From positions 124,001-188,000 of the forward strand of contig CAMCRF010000001.1 of assembly GCA_945877235.1 (NCBI GenBank): a stretch of DNA of 64,000 bases, given 5' to 3'. The notes below the pieces were generated by a model that saw nothing but the letters and a program-made list of their open reading frames with translations, searched no databases and was not told where the DNA came from. The DNA is from Bordetella parapertussis (lineage in GTDB: Bacteria > Pseudomonadota > Gammaproteobacteria > Burkholderiales > Burkholderiaceae_A). Positions 50,285 to 58,100 of the stretch are shown here, in pieces. Positions within the stretch are counted from its first letter, which is position 1. Every line of letters begins with the position of its first letter. Both the position numbers and the translations under genes were made by a program.

Positions 50285-50847
50285 GCTTTGGGCTCCGTGG
50301 GCTGCTGGTCTGCCGGCCCGGACTCCACACCGTGTCGGGTCATGTACACGGTCTGACCCACAATGAAGATTGCCATCAGCCCGATGCCGCCGAAAAGCTT
50401 GAAGTCAACCCAGACATCGGTGGGGAAGGTCACGGCCACCCAGGCATTGAGCACTGCCATCACCACAAAGAAGAGTGCCCAGGCGATGTTCAACCTACGC
50501 CATGCGAAATCAGGCATTTGAATTTTGTCTCCGATCAGCGTCTTAAGTAGCACCGCTTTGCCAAGGAGTTGGGGTACGGCAAACACGATCGCTGACAATC
50601 CGTAGAGCAGCGTGGGCTTCGCCTTGATGAAACGCTCGTCCTGGAGCAACAGGGTGAGCCCGCCAAAAACCACGATGAGCCCGAGCCCAATCCACTGCAT
50701 GCGGTCGATCGGCATTCGACGGGCACGCATCAGACCAATCATCAGCACGCTCACGACGACCGCCAGGGCAGTAGCCCAGTAGAGATCGACCAGCTTGTAA
50801 GTGACAAAGAAGACGACCAGCGCACCCCAATCGGCGAGGAGCTTCAC
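50281..50847 (-). CDS. yciB: Inner membrane septation protein YciB (IspZ/IspA family)
   Basis: A 188-residue integral membrane protein with about five hydrophobic segments (for example VVFFVTYKLVDLYWATALAV, then WIGLGLIVVFGGLTLLL). The family signature YDERFIK-like LLLQDERFIKAKPTLLYGL is present. E. coli YciB affects septation and envelope integrity; the biochemical role is unknown. It overlaps msrB and bolA by four bases each, so it belongs to that operon. Confidence 0.94.
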   Translation of the reverse strand: MKLLADWGALVVFFVTYKLVDLYWATALAVVVSVLMIGLMRARRMPIDRMQWIGLGLIVVFGGLTLLLQDERFIKAKPTLLYGLSAIVFAVPQLLGKAVLLKTLIGDKIQMPDFAWRRLNIAWALFFVVMAVLNAWVAVTFPTDVWVDFKLFGGIGLMAIFIVGQTVYMTRHGVESGPADQQPTEPKA

Positions 50848-51230
50848 TCGGGGCTGCCTTCAAACTTCACTGAGGCGGAATTCACACAGTAACGAAGGCC
50901 GGTCTCGGTTGGACCATCGGGGAACACGTGGCCCAGGTGGGCGCCGCAGTGGTTGCAGAGGATCTCAGTCCGAATGACACCGTGACTGCGATCCTCGACC
51001 TCGCGGATATTGCCCGCTATGAGCGCGCGGTCATAGCTTGGCCAGCCACATCCGGCGTCGAACTTACTCTCTGAGGAAAAGAGCTCTGTCCCGCAGCAGA
51101 TGCAGTCATAGCGACCTTTGCCCCAGAAATTCCAGAATTCACCCGTGAAAGGGGGCTCCGTGTAGGCCTTTTGCGTAACCGCATACTGCATGTCAGTTAG
51201 GCGTGCGCGCAATTCATCGTCGTTTGCCAT
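50844..51230 (-). CDS. msrB: Peptide-methionine (R)-S-oxide reductase MsrB
   Basis: MsrB repairs methionine-R-sulfoxide in proteins. The 128-residue protein has zinc cysteines Cys43, Cys46 (YDCICCG) and Cys92, Cys95 (LCNHCG), and the catalytic Cys115 in GLRYCVNSASVKF. The ATG at 51230 is supported by a perfect GGAGG eight bases upstream; a longer frame upstream lies inside selO and is rejected. It follows selO by 25 bases. Confidence 0.97.
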   Translation of the reverse strand: MANDDELRARLTDMQYAVTQKAYTEPPFTGEFWNFWGKGRYDCICCGTELFSSESKFDAGCGWPSYDRALIAGNIREVEDRSHGVIRTEILCNHCGAHLGHVFPDGPTETGLRYCVNSASVKFEGSPE

Positions 51231-51255
51231 GAATACCTCCTTGGTAGACCAGAGT

Positions 51256-52863
51256 TTAGCTGGAGCAGCTGAGTGAGAGTTTGGATGCCCAGTCTGGGGC
51301 TGGGCCGGTCCAACGCGTCCAGAGGGGGTCGCCTGCAAAGCTTGCAAACGGCTCACGCACAAAGCGCGATGCAGCCTGCAGGGGACGCAGGTCGCCCTCA
51401 TCCTCCAGCGCTCGAATCACCTCCTCTGCGACCCAGTTGCGCAGGATAAATCGAGGATTCTGCTGGGCGCGTTGATGTTGCCAGGCTTCGGTACCGATTC
51501 GGGTCGCCTCGGCCGCAGCGGCAGGCTGATAGACCGCCAGCCAATCCTGAAGGCCAGCGGGATGGAGAACTTGATCCCTCAACGGTGTCCAGCCATCTGC
51601 AGTGGATGCCAGAGGGTTGCAGCGGCAGAGGGCGGCGAAGAATTGAGAGTAGTCCAGATGCTCGGCATGGAGCAGCCCATAAAGCCCATTGAGCAGCGCC
51701 TCCCACTGGGTGTTGGGGAGCACAGCTGACACCCCGAGCTTATTCGCCATGAGCGTCCTAAACGCTCCTTGAAATGCCTGCTCATAACGCGCAAGCAGCG
51801 CATCTCTTAGCTCCTCTCTCAGCTGCACTGGAATGAGGGGGGAAGTGCACAGGGCCGCGAGCAAGCGCTCGAGGTTCCAGAGCCCAATCGATGGCTGGTG
51901 GGAGAAGCGATAGCGACCTGAGTGGTCGGAATGGTTGCAGATTTGGTGGGGGTCAAAGGCCTCCATCCAGGCAAAGGGGCCGTAGTCCAGTGTTAATCCC
52001 AGAATAGAAAAATTATCGGTGTTCATGACTCCGTGCATGAACCCAACTGCAGTCCAATGGGCCATCAATGCGGCGGTACGCTCCACGGTGAGGTGAAAGA
52101 AGCCGGCCAACCGGTCTGCACCAACAACCGCGCTCAGTGAGGCAAACTCGGGTTGGTGTGTGACCAGCTGATCAACCAGCTGCATCATGAGCTCTGGGCG
52201 ACCGCGGGCAGCGAAGTACTCGAAGTGTCCGAATCGCACAAAGCTTGGCGCGACTCGGCACACAACAGCAGCTGGCTCCGGTGTCTCTCGAAACACGGGT
52301 GTGCTTGATACGACCAATGAAAGCGCTCGTGTGGTTGGAACGCCCAGACCAGCCATGGCCTCGGAGCAGAGGAGCTCGCGCACCGAGGAGCGCAGAACAG
52401 CACGCCCGTCGGCAAATCGGGCATAGGGTGTGGTGCCTGCGCCCTTCAGTTGGAGTACCCAGCCCCTGATCGCTCCGAGGTTGAGCGCTCGACCATCGCC
52501 CAGTCGCGGCACAAAGCTTCCAAATTGGTGTCCCGCATAAGCGCTTGCGTAAGCCTTGCGCTCTGCGAGGGTGGCAGCACCACTGAGTAAGGCATTCCAA
52601 TCGGCCTGACCGGAGAGCGCCTCCGGCTCCAGGGCCAACAGACGCGCAACGTCAGGCACGACAAGGCAGAGCTGCGGATCTTCCAACGGCGTCGGGTCGC
52701 ATGCAAAGGCAATGGGCTCCTCTTCTGGAAACCCGTAATCCGGTAGATCTGCGGTCAAATCTGTTGGCGATAGGCCAAGCGAGCGCGCCGACACCCTGGG
52801 CTGGGTTCCGGGGGGGACGAAAGGAGCAAGCGGCGGCAGAGGAGGGGAGGCGGGGGCGTTCAA
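51256..52863 (-). CDS. selO: Protein adenylyltransferase SelO (YdiU family)
   Basis: SelO is a pseudokinase that transfers AMP to proteins, linked to redox stress. The product of about 535 residues has AYAGHQFGSFVPRLGDGRALNLG (by parts), LKGAGTTPYAR, GVMNTDNFSILGLTLDYGPFAW (catalytic-loop and metal site) and PWNL-like IGLWNLERL. The C-terminus reads SLSCSS; this Cys corresponds to the selenocysteine of the animal protein. There is no ATG near the 5' end: TTG 52863 is used here; GTG 52911, which would run into the divergent gene, or GTG further in are alternatives. It heads the msrB run. Confidence 0.92.
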   Translation of the reverse strand: MNAPASPPLPPLAPFVPPGTQPRVSARSLGLSPTDLTADLPDYGFPEEEPIAFACDPTPLEDPQLCLVVPDVARLLALEPEALSGQADWNALLSGAATLAERKAYASAYAGHQFGSFVPRLGDGRALNLGAIRGWVLQLKGAGTTPYARFADGRAVLRSSVRELLCSEAMAGLGVPTTRALSLVVSSTPVFRETPEPAAVVCRVAPSFVRFGHFEYFAARGRPELMMQLVDQLVTHQPEFASLSAVVGADRLAGFFHLTVERTAALMAHWTAVGFMHGVMNTDNFSILGLTLDYGPFAWMEAFDPHQICNHSDHSGRYRFSHQPSIGLWNLERLLAALCTSPLIPVQLREELRDALLARYEQAFQGAFRTLMANKLGVSAVLPNTQWEALLNGLYGLLHAEHLDYSQFFAALCRCNPLASTADGWTPLRDQVLHPAGLQDWLAVYQPAAAAEATRIGTEAWQHQRAQQNPRFILRNWVAEEVIRALEDEGDLRPLQAASRFVREPFASFAGDPLWTRWTGPAPDWASKLSLSCSS

Positions 52864-52898
52864 GCCGCTGATCTTAAGTCCTGATACCCTTTGCCGCC

Positions 52899-53300
52899 AT
52901 GGAGACCACACCCGACACCGTGTTTAATCGGGCCGTACCGCCCTTCGTCGCCCACCTTGGCATTGAGGTGATCCGGTCGGAGTCCGCCCTGAGCGAGCTC
53001 GCGCTTGACCTTCAGCCTTGGCAGATGAACGATCTTGGGATGGCCCACGGTGGCGTGGTGATGACCCTGCTCGACGTCACCATGGCCGTTGCTGCCAGAG
53101 CCGGGGACCCTGAGCGCCGAGGCGTGGTCACCATCGAAATGAAAACCAGCTTTCTGCGTCCGGCGAAAGGTCGGCTGACTTGCTTGGGGTTCTGTGATCA
53201 CCGAACCAAGTCGATGGCGTTCTGCAGGGCGGAGCTCCGCGACGCACATGGGCGTCTTCTCGCCCAGGCCATGGGTAGCTTTAAACGCCTTACAACTTAG
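52899..53300 (+). CDS. PaaI-type hotdog thioesterase
   Basis: A 133-residue hot-dog-fold protein of the PaaI/4HBT family. It has the helix-start motif MAHGGVVMTLLDVTMA, in which the Asp is the likely general base, and the ending LRDAHGRLLAQAMGSFKRL. It hydrolyses an acyl-CoA, probably a short or aromatic one; the substrate is unknown. It diverges from selO and converges on ygfZ with an 11-base overlap, and no ribosome binding site is evident before its ATG. Confidence 0.9.
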   Translation: METTPDTVFNRAVPPFVAHLGIEVIRSESALSELALDLQPWQMNDLGMAHGGVVMTLLDVTMAVAARAGDPERRGVVTIEMKTSFLRPAKGRLTCLGFCDHRTKSMAFCRAELRDAHGRLLAQAMGSFKRLTT

Positions 53301-54276
53301 GGCGGTTCACCTGTTGGGGCTCTGTGGGGACCGCGTAGGGCAGCGACGCTGGGGTCAAGGCAGGCCCAGTGCTCGATCCGAGGCGCAGGCTAGCATCGCC
53401 TGCTTGGGCAAGCGCATCCAAGCTGATGCAGACCAAGGCCTGCGATTCCGACAACATCACAAGCTGGCCAACCGGCTCGTTGGGGCTGGTCGGTTCTCCT
53501 CGCCCGACGATCCAGACATCTGTTCCTGGCGGCACGGGCTCCGAGAGCGGCTCTGAGAGCGTCATGCGGAACATGCGTCGATTGAGCTTGCCGAGGTACT
53601 GACTGCGTGCCACCACTTCTTGCCCGGTATAGCAACCCTTCTTAAATCCAATGCCATCGAGCAGGTCAAAGTTGATCATCTGAGGAACAAATGCGTCTTG
53701 GGTTTGTGGCCAGACCATGGGCCAGCCCGCGCAAACCTCGGCTGTCCACCAGGCTGCCTGCGCGCGCTCAGCTGAAGTCGTTGGGGATGCCAGGACCCAA
53801 CGGGCCAGCTGCTCACGGTCTCCCACGAGCCAGGCTCGCGGTCCTTGGTCGGGGTCGTCCAGGGTCCGCAGGCACCAGAGCTGGTCATCGAGTGCAACGC
53901 CATAGCCCGGAGGTATCTCGCTCGGACCGAGCCAGGCGCCGCGCACTTCCCAGGGCTCGGATGCAATCTGAACCTTCGCCCTGAGCACATACATACCCAG
54001 GCGCTTGATTAGGCTGGGTGTGACTTCAGCTGGAGAGATGTGCGCAAGTTCATGATCGGCTATTGACCACTGCTGCAGGCTGGCCAGAAGCCGACCCTTT
54101 GGAGTGCAGAGGCCCGTGAGCTGGTGCGCGCGAGCCTGCGTGCGCCCGATAACTTCCAGCCTGAGGGTGTCTTGAGTGAGCTGCCCCTGCAGAAAGCTGC
54201 GTGCGTCCGGGCCTCGAGCCGTCCAGACGGCCAGGGAGAGGGGTGGTGTGTGGGCAAGGAGCGGAATGTTTTGCAT
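53290..54276 (-). CDS. ygfZ: Folate-binding iron-sulfur assembly protein YgfZ
   Basis: YgfZ uses tetrahydrofolate to help mature or repair some iron-sulfur proteins, such as MiaB and relatives. The 328-residue GcvT-like protein contains the family signature KGCYTGQEVVAR with its conserved Cys, near residue 240. RimO, a radical-SAM iron-sulfur enzyme, is also in this window. The start at 54276 lies 19 bp from the divergent mltG start; in-frame upstream sequence inside mltG is rejected. The 3' end overlaps the thioesterase gene by 11 bases. Confidence 0.95.
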   Translation of the reverse strand: MQNIPLLAHTPPLSLAVWTARGPDARSFLQGQLTQDTLRLEVIGRTQARAHQLTGLCTPKGRLLASLQQWSIADHELAHISPAEVTPSLIKRLGMYVLRAKVQIASEPWEVRGAWLGPSEIPPGYGVALDDQLWCLRTLDDPDQGPRAWLVGDREQLARWVLASPTTSAERAQAAWWTAEVCAGWPMVWPQTQDAFVPQMINFDLLDGIGFKKGCYTGQEVVARSQYLGKLNRRMFRMTLSEPLSEPVPPGTDVWIVGRGEPTSPNEPVGQLVMLSESQALVCISLDALAQAGDASLRLGSSTGPALTPASLPYAVPTEPQQVNRPKL

Positions 54277-54295
54277 GCCGACTAATATAGCGAGG

Positions 54296-55354
54296 ATGAA
54301 ATGGTTCATTCGCATCATTGCCCTCATCATTCTGCTGGCCATTGGTTCGGCTGGGCTGGGGTATGCCTGGCTGCATCGCTCGGTCGTCCCGGGTGCGTCT
54401 GCCTCCGCTGCGGCCCCCGGCCTCGAGATCGTTATCCCTCCGGGTAGCTCAGCGCAGGCCATCGGTTGGCTGCTCCAAGACGCGGGACTTGACCTTCAAG
54501 GTCAGGAGTTTGCGTGGGCTGCACGCGTGCTCGGAGTCCAGTCGCGCCTCAAGGCGGGCGTATACGAGCTCAGAGCAGGCTATTCGCTGGTTGACATCCT
54601 GAACAAGTTTTCAAGAGGTGACTCACTTCAGGTGGCGATCACCCTCATCGAAGGCTGGACCTTCGAGCAAATGCTGCGTGCCGTCCATGCCAATCCTGCC
54701 ATCGTGAGGCAGCTACCCGAGCGTGTTTCTGAGGCCAGTGTGCTCTTGGCGCGAGAGCTGGGCATTGCCAGCGGATCTGTGGAGGGGTGGATTTTCCCCG
54801 ACACCTATCTGATTCAGAAGGGCAGCACCGACTATGCGCTCTTTGAACGAGCCATCCGACTTCAGAGACGGGTACTGACCGAGGCCTGGGAGGCCCGAAA
54901 CCCCAGAGTCAAGATTGGCCGTATTGAAGAAGCCCTCACCATGGCCAGTCTGATAGAGCGTGAAACCCAGCATCCGGACGATCGAGAGTGGGTCTCTGCG
55001 GTTTTCCACAACCGGCTCTCCCTCAATATGCCCTTGCAGTCTGACCCGACCGTCATTTACGCAATGGGCAGCGCATTCGATGGCAACCTGCGAAAAGCCG
55101 ACCTTCAGCGAGACTCTCCGTACAACACCTATCGCGTGCGCGGATTGCCCCCGAGTCCCATTGCGAATCCGGGTCGTGCGGCACTGGTGGCGGCACTGAA
55201 TCCAGCGCCAACTCAAGCGCTTTACTTCGTGGCGCAGGGGGATGGTAGCTCCTACTTCAGTCACACCCTGGATCAGCACAATCATGCGGTAAATTACTTT
55301 CAGCGCAAGCGCGGACCAGAGCCACCACCCTCCATGAAGGTCGCAGGACGATGA
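54296..55354 (+). CDS. mltG: Endolytic murein transglycosylase MltG
   Basis: MltG cleaves nascent glycan strands near the inner membrane and sets their length. The 352-residue protein has an N-terminal membrane helix (about 5-26, RIIALIILLAIGSAGLGYAW), a LysM-like segment, and the YceG domain with the catalytic Glu221 in MASLIERET. GCGAGG lies directly before the ATG at 54296. mltG-tmk-holB-tatD overlap one another by four bases each, a standard proteobacterial operon. Confidence 0.97.
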   Translation: MKWFIRIIALIILLAIGSAGLGYAWLHRSVVPGASASAAAPGLEIVIPPGSSAQAIGWLLQDAGLDLQGQEFAWAARVLGVQSRLKAGVYELRAGYSLVDILNKFSRGDSLQVAITLIEGWTFEQMLRAVHANPAIVRQLPERVSEASVLLARELGIASGSVEGWIFPDTYLIQKGSTDYALFERAIRLQRRVLTEAWEARNPRVKIGRIEEALTMASLIERETQHPDDREWVSAVFHNRLSLNMPLQSDPTVIYAMGSAFDGNLRKADLQRDSPYNTYRVRGLPPSPIANPGRAALVAALNPAPTQALYFVAQGDGSSYFSHTLDQHNHAVNYFQRKRGPEPPPSMKVAGR

Positions 55355-56010
55355 TGCCCAGCCACGCGGCGACCGCGAGATTCCTGGTGCTCGAAGGTGT
55401 TGATGGTGCTGGCAAGAGCAGCCACATCCCATTTATTCGGGATTGGCTCATCCAGAGGGGCCAGCGGGTCTGTCTCACCCGGGAACCGGGCGGGAGTGCC
55501 CTTGCCGAGCACTTGCGCACCCTCATGCTGAATCAGCCTATGGATGGTCTTACCGAGGCTCTGGCGGTTTTTGCGGCACGCAGAGACCACCTCACTCAGA
55601 CCGTCTGGCCAGCTCTGCAGGCGGGGCAGTGGGTCCTCTCCGATCGATACGTGGACTCAAGCTGGGCCTATCAAGGGGCGGGACGTGGGGTTCCAGAGTC
55701 TGTGCTGCGCGTGCTCACGGAAGCCGTGGAGTCTGGCCCGGATGGCATATCTCGATCCGCCGATCTGGTTCTCTACTTTGATCTGGAGCCCGAGCAGGCA
55801 GCAGCGCGACGTCTGGGACGACAGTTGAAATCGGGTGAGACTCCGGATCGGTTCGAACAGGAGGACCTCGCTTTCTTTAATCGCGTTCGCGAGGGCTACC
55901 GGGCTGCCGCTCGAAGGCGGGGCCATTGCGGCTTATGGCTCGACGCCAGCCAGACCATTGAGGCGCTCGAAAGCCAGATTGCCGCTGCACTCGAGACCCT
56001 GCTCTCATGA
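55351..56010 (+). CDS. tmk: Thymidylate kinase
   Basis: Tmk phosphorylates dTMP to dTDP for DNA synthesis. The 219-residue protein has the P-loop EGVDGAGKSSH, the DRY-type motif LSDRYVDSSWAYQG and the REPGGS segment. It is fully overlapped at both ends (ATGA) by mltG and holB. It starts with two consecutive Met codons. Confidence 0.97.
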   Translation: MMPSHAATARFLVLEGVDGAGKSSHIPFIRDWLIQRGQRVCLTREPGGSALAEHLRTLMLNQPMDGLTEALAVFAARRDHLTQTVWPALQAGQWVLSDRYVDSSWAYQGAGRGVPESVLRVLTEAVESGPDGISRSADLVLYFDLEPEQAAARRLGRQLKSGETPDRFEQEDLAFFNRVREGYRAAARRRGHCGLWLDASQTIEALESQIAAALETLLS

Positions 56011-56960
56011 GCGCAGACATGCACCGCAATTGGCTCGAGCAGAGCCGAGGATTAGCCGAGCGGCCCTGGACCGCTGCCTTGCTCACAGCCCCACCGGGCC
56101 TGGGGCTGGGAGATTTTGCCGTCAACCTTGCCGCAGGCCTGCTCTGTAGCGCTCCTCTGGGTTCATATCGGCATGAGGCTTGCGGTGTCTGCCAGTCCTG
56201 TCAGTGGGTCGCTCAAGGTCAGCACCCTGACCTACGCTGGGTGAGGCCTGCAGCCTTGGAGGAGACTGCAGAGGAGGAGGGCGCCGGTGAGGAGGGGAGC
56301 GATGGCAAAGAAAAGAGGCTCAGCAAAGAGATTCGCATTGATCAGGTACGCGAGCTGAGCGGCTTTTCACAACTCAGCTCACACCGCGGAGGAGTCCGCA
56401 TTGCGGTGATTGGGCCAGTTGAGAGCCTCAATGTCTCTTCTGCCAATGCGTTGCTCAAGGGCCTCGAGGAGCCAGCTGAGGGCATGCGTTATTTGCTCTA
56501 CGGAGAGCGGCTTCAAGGCGTGCCCGCTACCATCCTCTCTCGCTGCCGAAGGCTTGCCCTCTCCGCCTCCTCGGAAGCGGTCACTGCCGCTCGAATAGCC
56601 GAGCCTGATGGCCCGCAAGCCTGGTTGTTTCCGCTGCTCGTACATGGCTGGCTCGATGCCATGGGTTGGGCCGACAGGGCTGGCAAGGCCCCAGTCCGAC
56701 CGGTGCTGGAGTGGCTCAGCCTCTGGCTTCTCGATGTTCACCGAATGCTTGCCGGGCTGGAGCCCATGACCTTCGCTGCAGAGCGGTCGGGTCTCGATCG
56801 GCATGTGGCCTGGATACGCGCGCAACCCCAGCCCGTCCAAAGGCTTGCTGAGGCCCAGTCTCGGCTTCGGTCCTACCTGGCGCATGCGGATCACCCGCTC
56901 AACCCACGCTTGCTCTACGAGAGCGTGTTCATCTCACTTCAGGATGTCTTTCCGTCATGA
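56007..56960 (+). CDS. holB: DNA polymerase III delta' subunit HolB
   Basis: HolB is the rigid delta-prime subunit of the clamp loader. The 317-residue protein has an AAA+-like domain with a degenerate P-loop (APPGLGLGDF, lacking GKT, as expected for delta-prime), the zinc cysteines Cys47, Cys59, Cys62 and Cys65 and the SRC-type motif LSRCRR. An acidic insertion (EETAEEEGAGEEGSDGKEK, residues about 82-100) between the zinc module and the RIDQVREL motif is unusual. It is coupled to tmk and tatD by four-base overlaps. Confidence 0.94.
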   Translation: MSADMHRNWLEQSRGLAERPWTAALLTAPPGLGLGDFAVNLAAGLLCSAPLGSYRHEACGVCQSCQWVAQGQHPDLRWVRPAALEETAEEEGAGEEGSDGKEKRLSKEIRIDQVRELSGFSQLSSHRGGVRIAVIGPVESLNVSSANALLKGLEEPAEGMRYLLYGERLQGVPATILSRCRRLALSASSEAVTAARIAEPDGPQAWLFPLLVHGWLDAMGWADRAGKAPVRPVLEWLSLWLLDVHRMLAGLEPMTFAAERSGLDRHVAWIRAQPQPVQRLAEAQSRLRSYLAHADHPLNPRLLYESVFISLQDVFPS

Positions 56961-57808
56961 AACCTGCTGACTGCGCCACACAATCGCCCTTTGACCTGGG
57001 TCAGGCCACTTTGGTCGACTCGCATTGCCACCTGAACTACGAGGGCTTGGCCGGACGAACCCAGGAGATCCTCGATCAGATGGCCTCGGCGGGCGTCACC
57101 CGCGCATTGAACGTGTGCACCACACTCTCTGAGGCAGACGCGGTACTGAACACTGCGTTGGGTGACGAGCGGCTGGTCTGCAGCGTCGGCGTTCACCCCG
57201 ACTATGAGGATGAGCCACAAGAGGCCTCGGTCGAGGAACTGGTCCGGCGGGGTGCTCATCCGCGGGTGGTTGCCATCGGAGAGACTGGGCTGGACTACTT
57301 CCGCCTCAAGGGTGACCTTGAGTGGCAGCGTGAACGGTTTCGCACCCATATTCGTGCTGCACGCGAGTTGGGTAAGCCATTGATCATTCACACTCGAGAG
57401 GCGGCGGCTGACACCTTACGCATTCTCAAAGAGGAGAATGCACATGAGGTTGGTGGCGTTATGCATTGTTTTACAGAGAATTTCGAGGTTGCACAGGCTG
57501 CGATCGGGATGAATTTTCTGATTTCGCTGTCTGGCATTGTCACGTTTAAGAGTGCCGCACAAGTCCATGATGTTGCGCGCAGAGTGCCCCTAGAGCACCT
57601 CATGGTCGAGACTGATGCGCCCTTCCTCGCCCCCGTGCCGTTTAGGGGGAAAACCAATGAACCCGCCTTTGTGGTTCACGTGGCACAAAAAGTCGCTGAG
57701 CTCAAGGACACGACCCTCGAGCGCGTGGCCCGTCACACCACAGCAAACTTTGAACAATTTGTTATGGGGCCCATAAAAAAGCCCGGCATCCATGGCCGGG
57801 CTTTCTGA
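56957..57808 (+). CDS. tatD: TatD family metal-dependent hydrolase
   Basis: A 283-residue TIM-barrel hydrolase of the amidohydrolase superfamily; relatives are 3'-5' DNA exonucleases. Metal-binding motifs are DSHCHL near residue 22, GETGLDYF with its Glu, IIHTREA and the C-terminal METD-like VETDAPFLAP. The family usually ends soon after TTANFEQF; here an extra MGPIKKPGIHGRAF is encoded across a transcription-terminator hairpin of the opposite strand. It overlaps holB by four bases. Confidence 0.95.
   Translation: MKPADCATQSPFDLGQATLVDSHCHLNYEGLAGRTQEILDQMASAGVTRALNVCTTLSEADAVLNTALGDERLVCSVGVHPDYEDEPQEASVEELVRRGAHPRVVAIGETGLDYFRLKGDLEWQRERFRTHIRAARELGKPLIIHTREAAADTLRILKEENAHEVGGVMHCFTENFEVAQAAIGMNFLISLSGIVTFKSAAQVHDVARRVPLEHLMVETDAPFLAPVPFRGKTNEPAFVVHVAQKVAELKDTTLERVARHTTANFEQFVMGPIKKPGIHGRAF
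57775..57804 (-). terminator. Rho-independent terminator of the small secreted protein gene, inside tatD
   Basis: On the minus strand AAAGCCCGGC (57804 to 57795) pairs perfectly with GCCGGGCTTT (57787 to 57778) around CATGGAT and continues into a run of six Ts (57780 to 57775). It lies 20 bases past the stop of the small gene. The same bases form codons of the tatD end; on the plus strand only TTT follows the stem, so termination there is weaker. Confidence 0.85.
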
Positions 57809-57823
57809 GCAGATGAAGCTAGC

Positions 57824-58018
57824 TTACTTCTTGGGCTCTTCCTTCTTGGGTTCTTCTTTCTTGGCTTTGCAATCTTTGTGCTCTTTGTTTTCAGCCTTTT
57901 TGCAGTCTACTTTCTCTGCTTTTTTGTCGTCCATTTTCCCGCCGCCATGGCTCATGGCGAAGCTGGGAGCAGAAATCAGGAACATGGCCGTCGCAAGGAT
58001 CGACAGGGTGGTTTTCAT
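57824..58018 (-). CDS. Small secreted Lys/Cys-rich protein, function unknown
   Basis: A 64-residue protein with a clear signal peptide (MKTTLSILATAMFLISAPSFA). The mature 43 residues start MSHGGGKMDDKK, contain two cysteines (KVDCKKAENKEHKDCKAKK) and end in the repeat KKEEPKKEEPKK. Start: ATG 58018 with AAAGG seven bases upstream; upstream in-frame codons lie beyond the binding site. It has its own promoter and terminator, so it is a real gene. Met, His and Cys suggest metal binding or a disulfide, but I recognise no family. It is divergent from the TPR/HupE pair. Confidence 0.7.
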   Translation of the reverse strand: MKTTLSILATAMFLISAPSFAMSHGGGKMDDKKAEKVDCKKAENKEHKDCKAKKEEPKKEEPKK

Positions 58019-58070
58019 GGTGTTGCCTTTCGGGATATCGTTGGGATGGAGGTGCCTTTGAGACCGATTC

Positions 58071-58100
58071 AGTATGGATGGCTCATGAAGCACTCGTCAA
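58071..58100 (-). promoter_or_regulatory. Sigma-70 promoter of the small secreted protein gene
   Basis: On the minus strand TTGACG (58100 to 58095) and CATACT (58076 to 58071) are 18 bases apart, five and four matches to consensus. It overlaps the first codons of the divergent TPR gene. The leader would be about 45 bases. Confidence 0.45.

Noticed and set aside
51256..51300. Selenocysteine readthrough at the selO end
   Set aside because: The C-terminal motif has a Cys codon, not UGA, and the gene ends at a normal stop.
57824..57870. Short tandem repeats resembling a CRISPR or satellite
   Set aside because: They are codons for the KKEEPKKEEPKK tail of the small secreted protein; no spacers are present.
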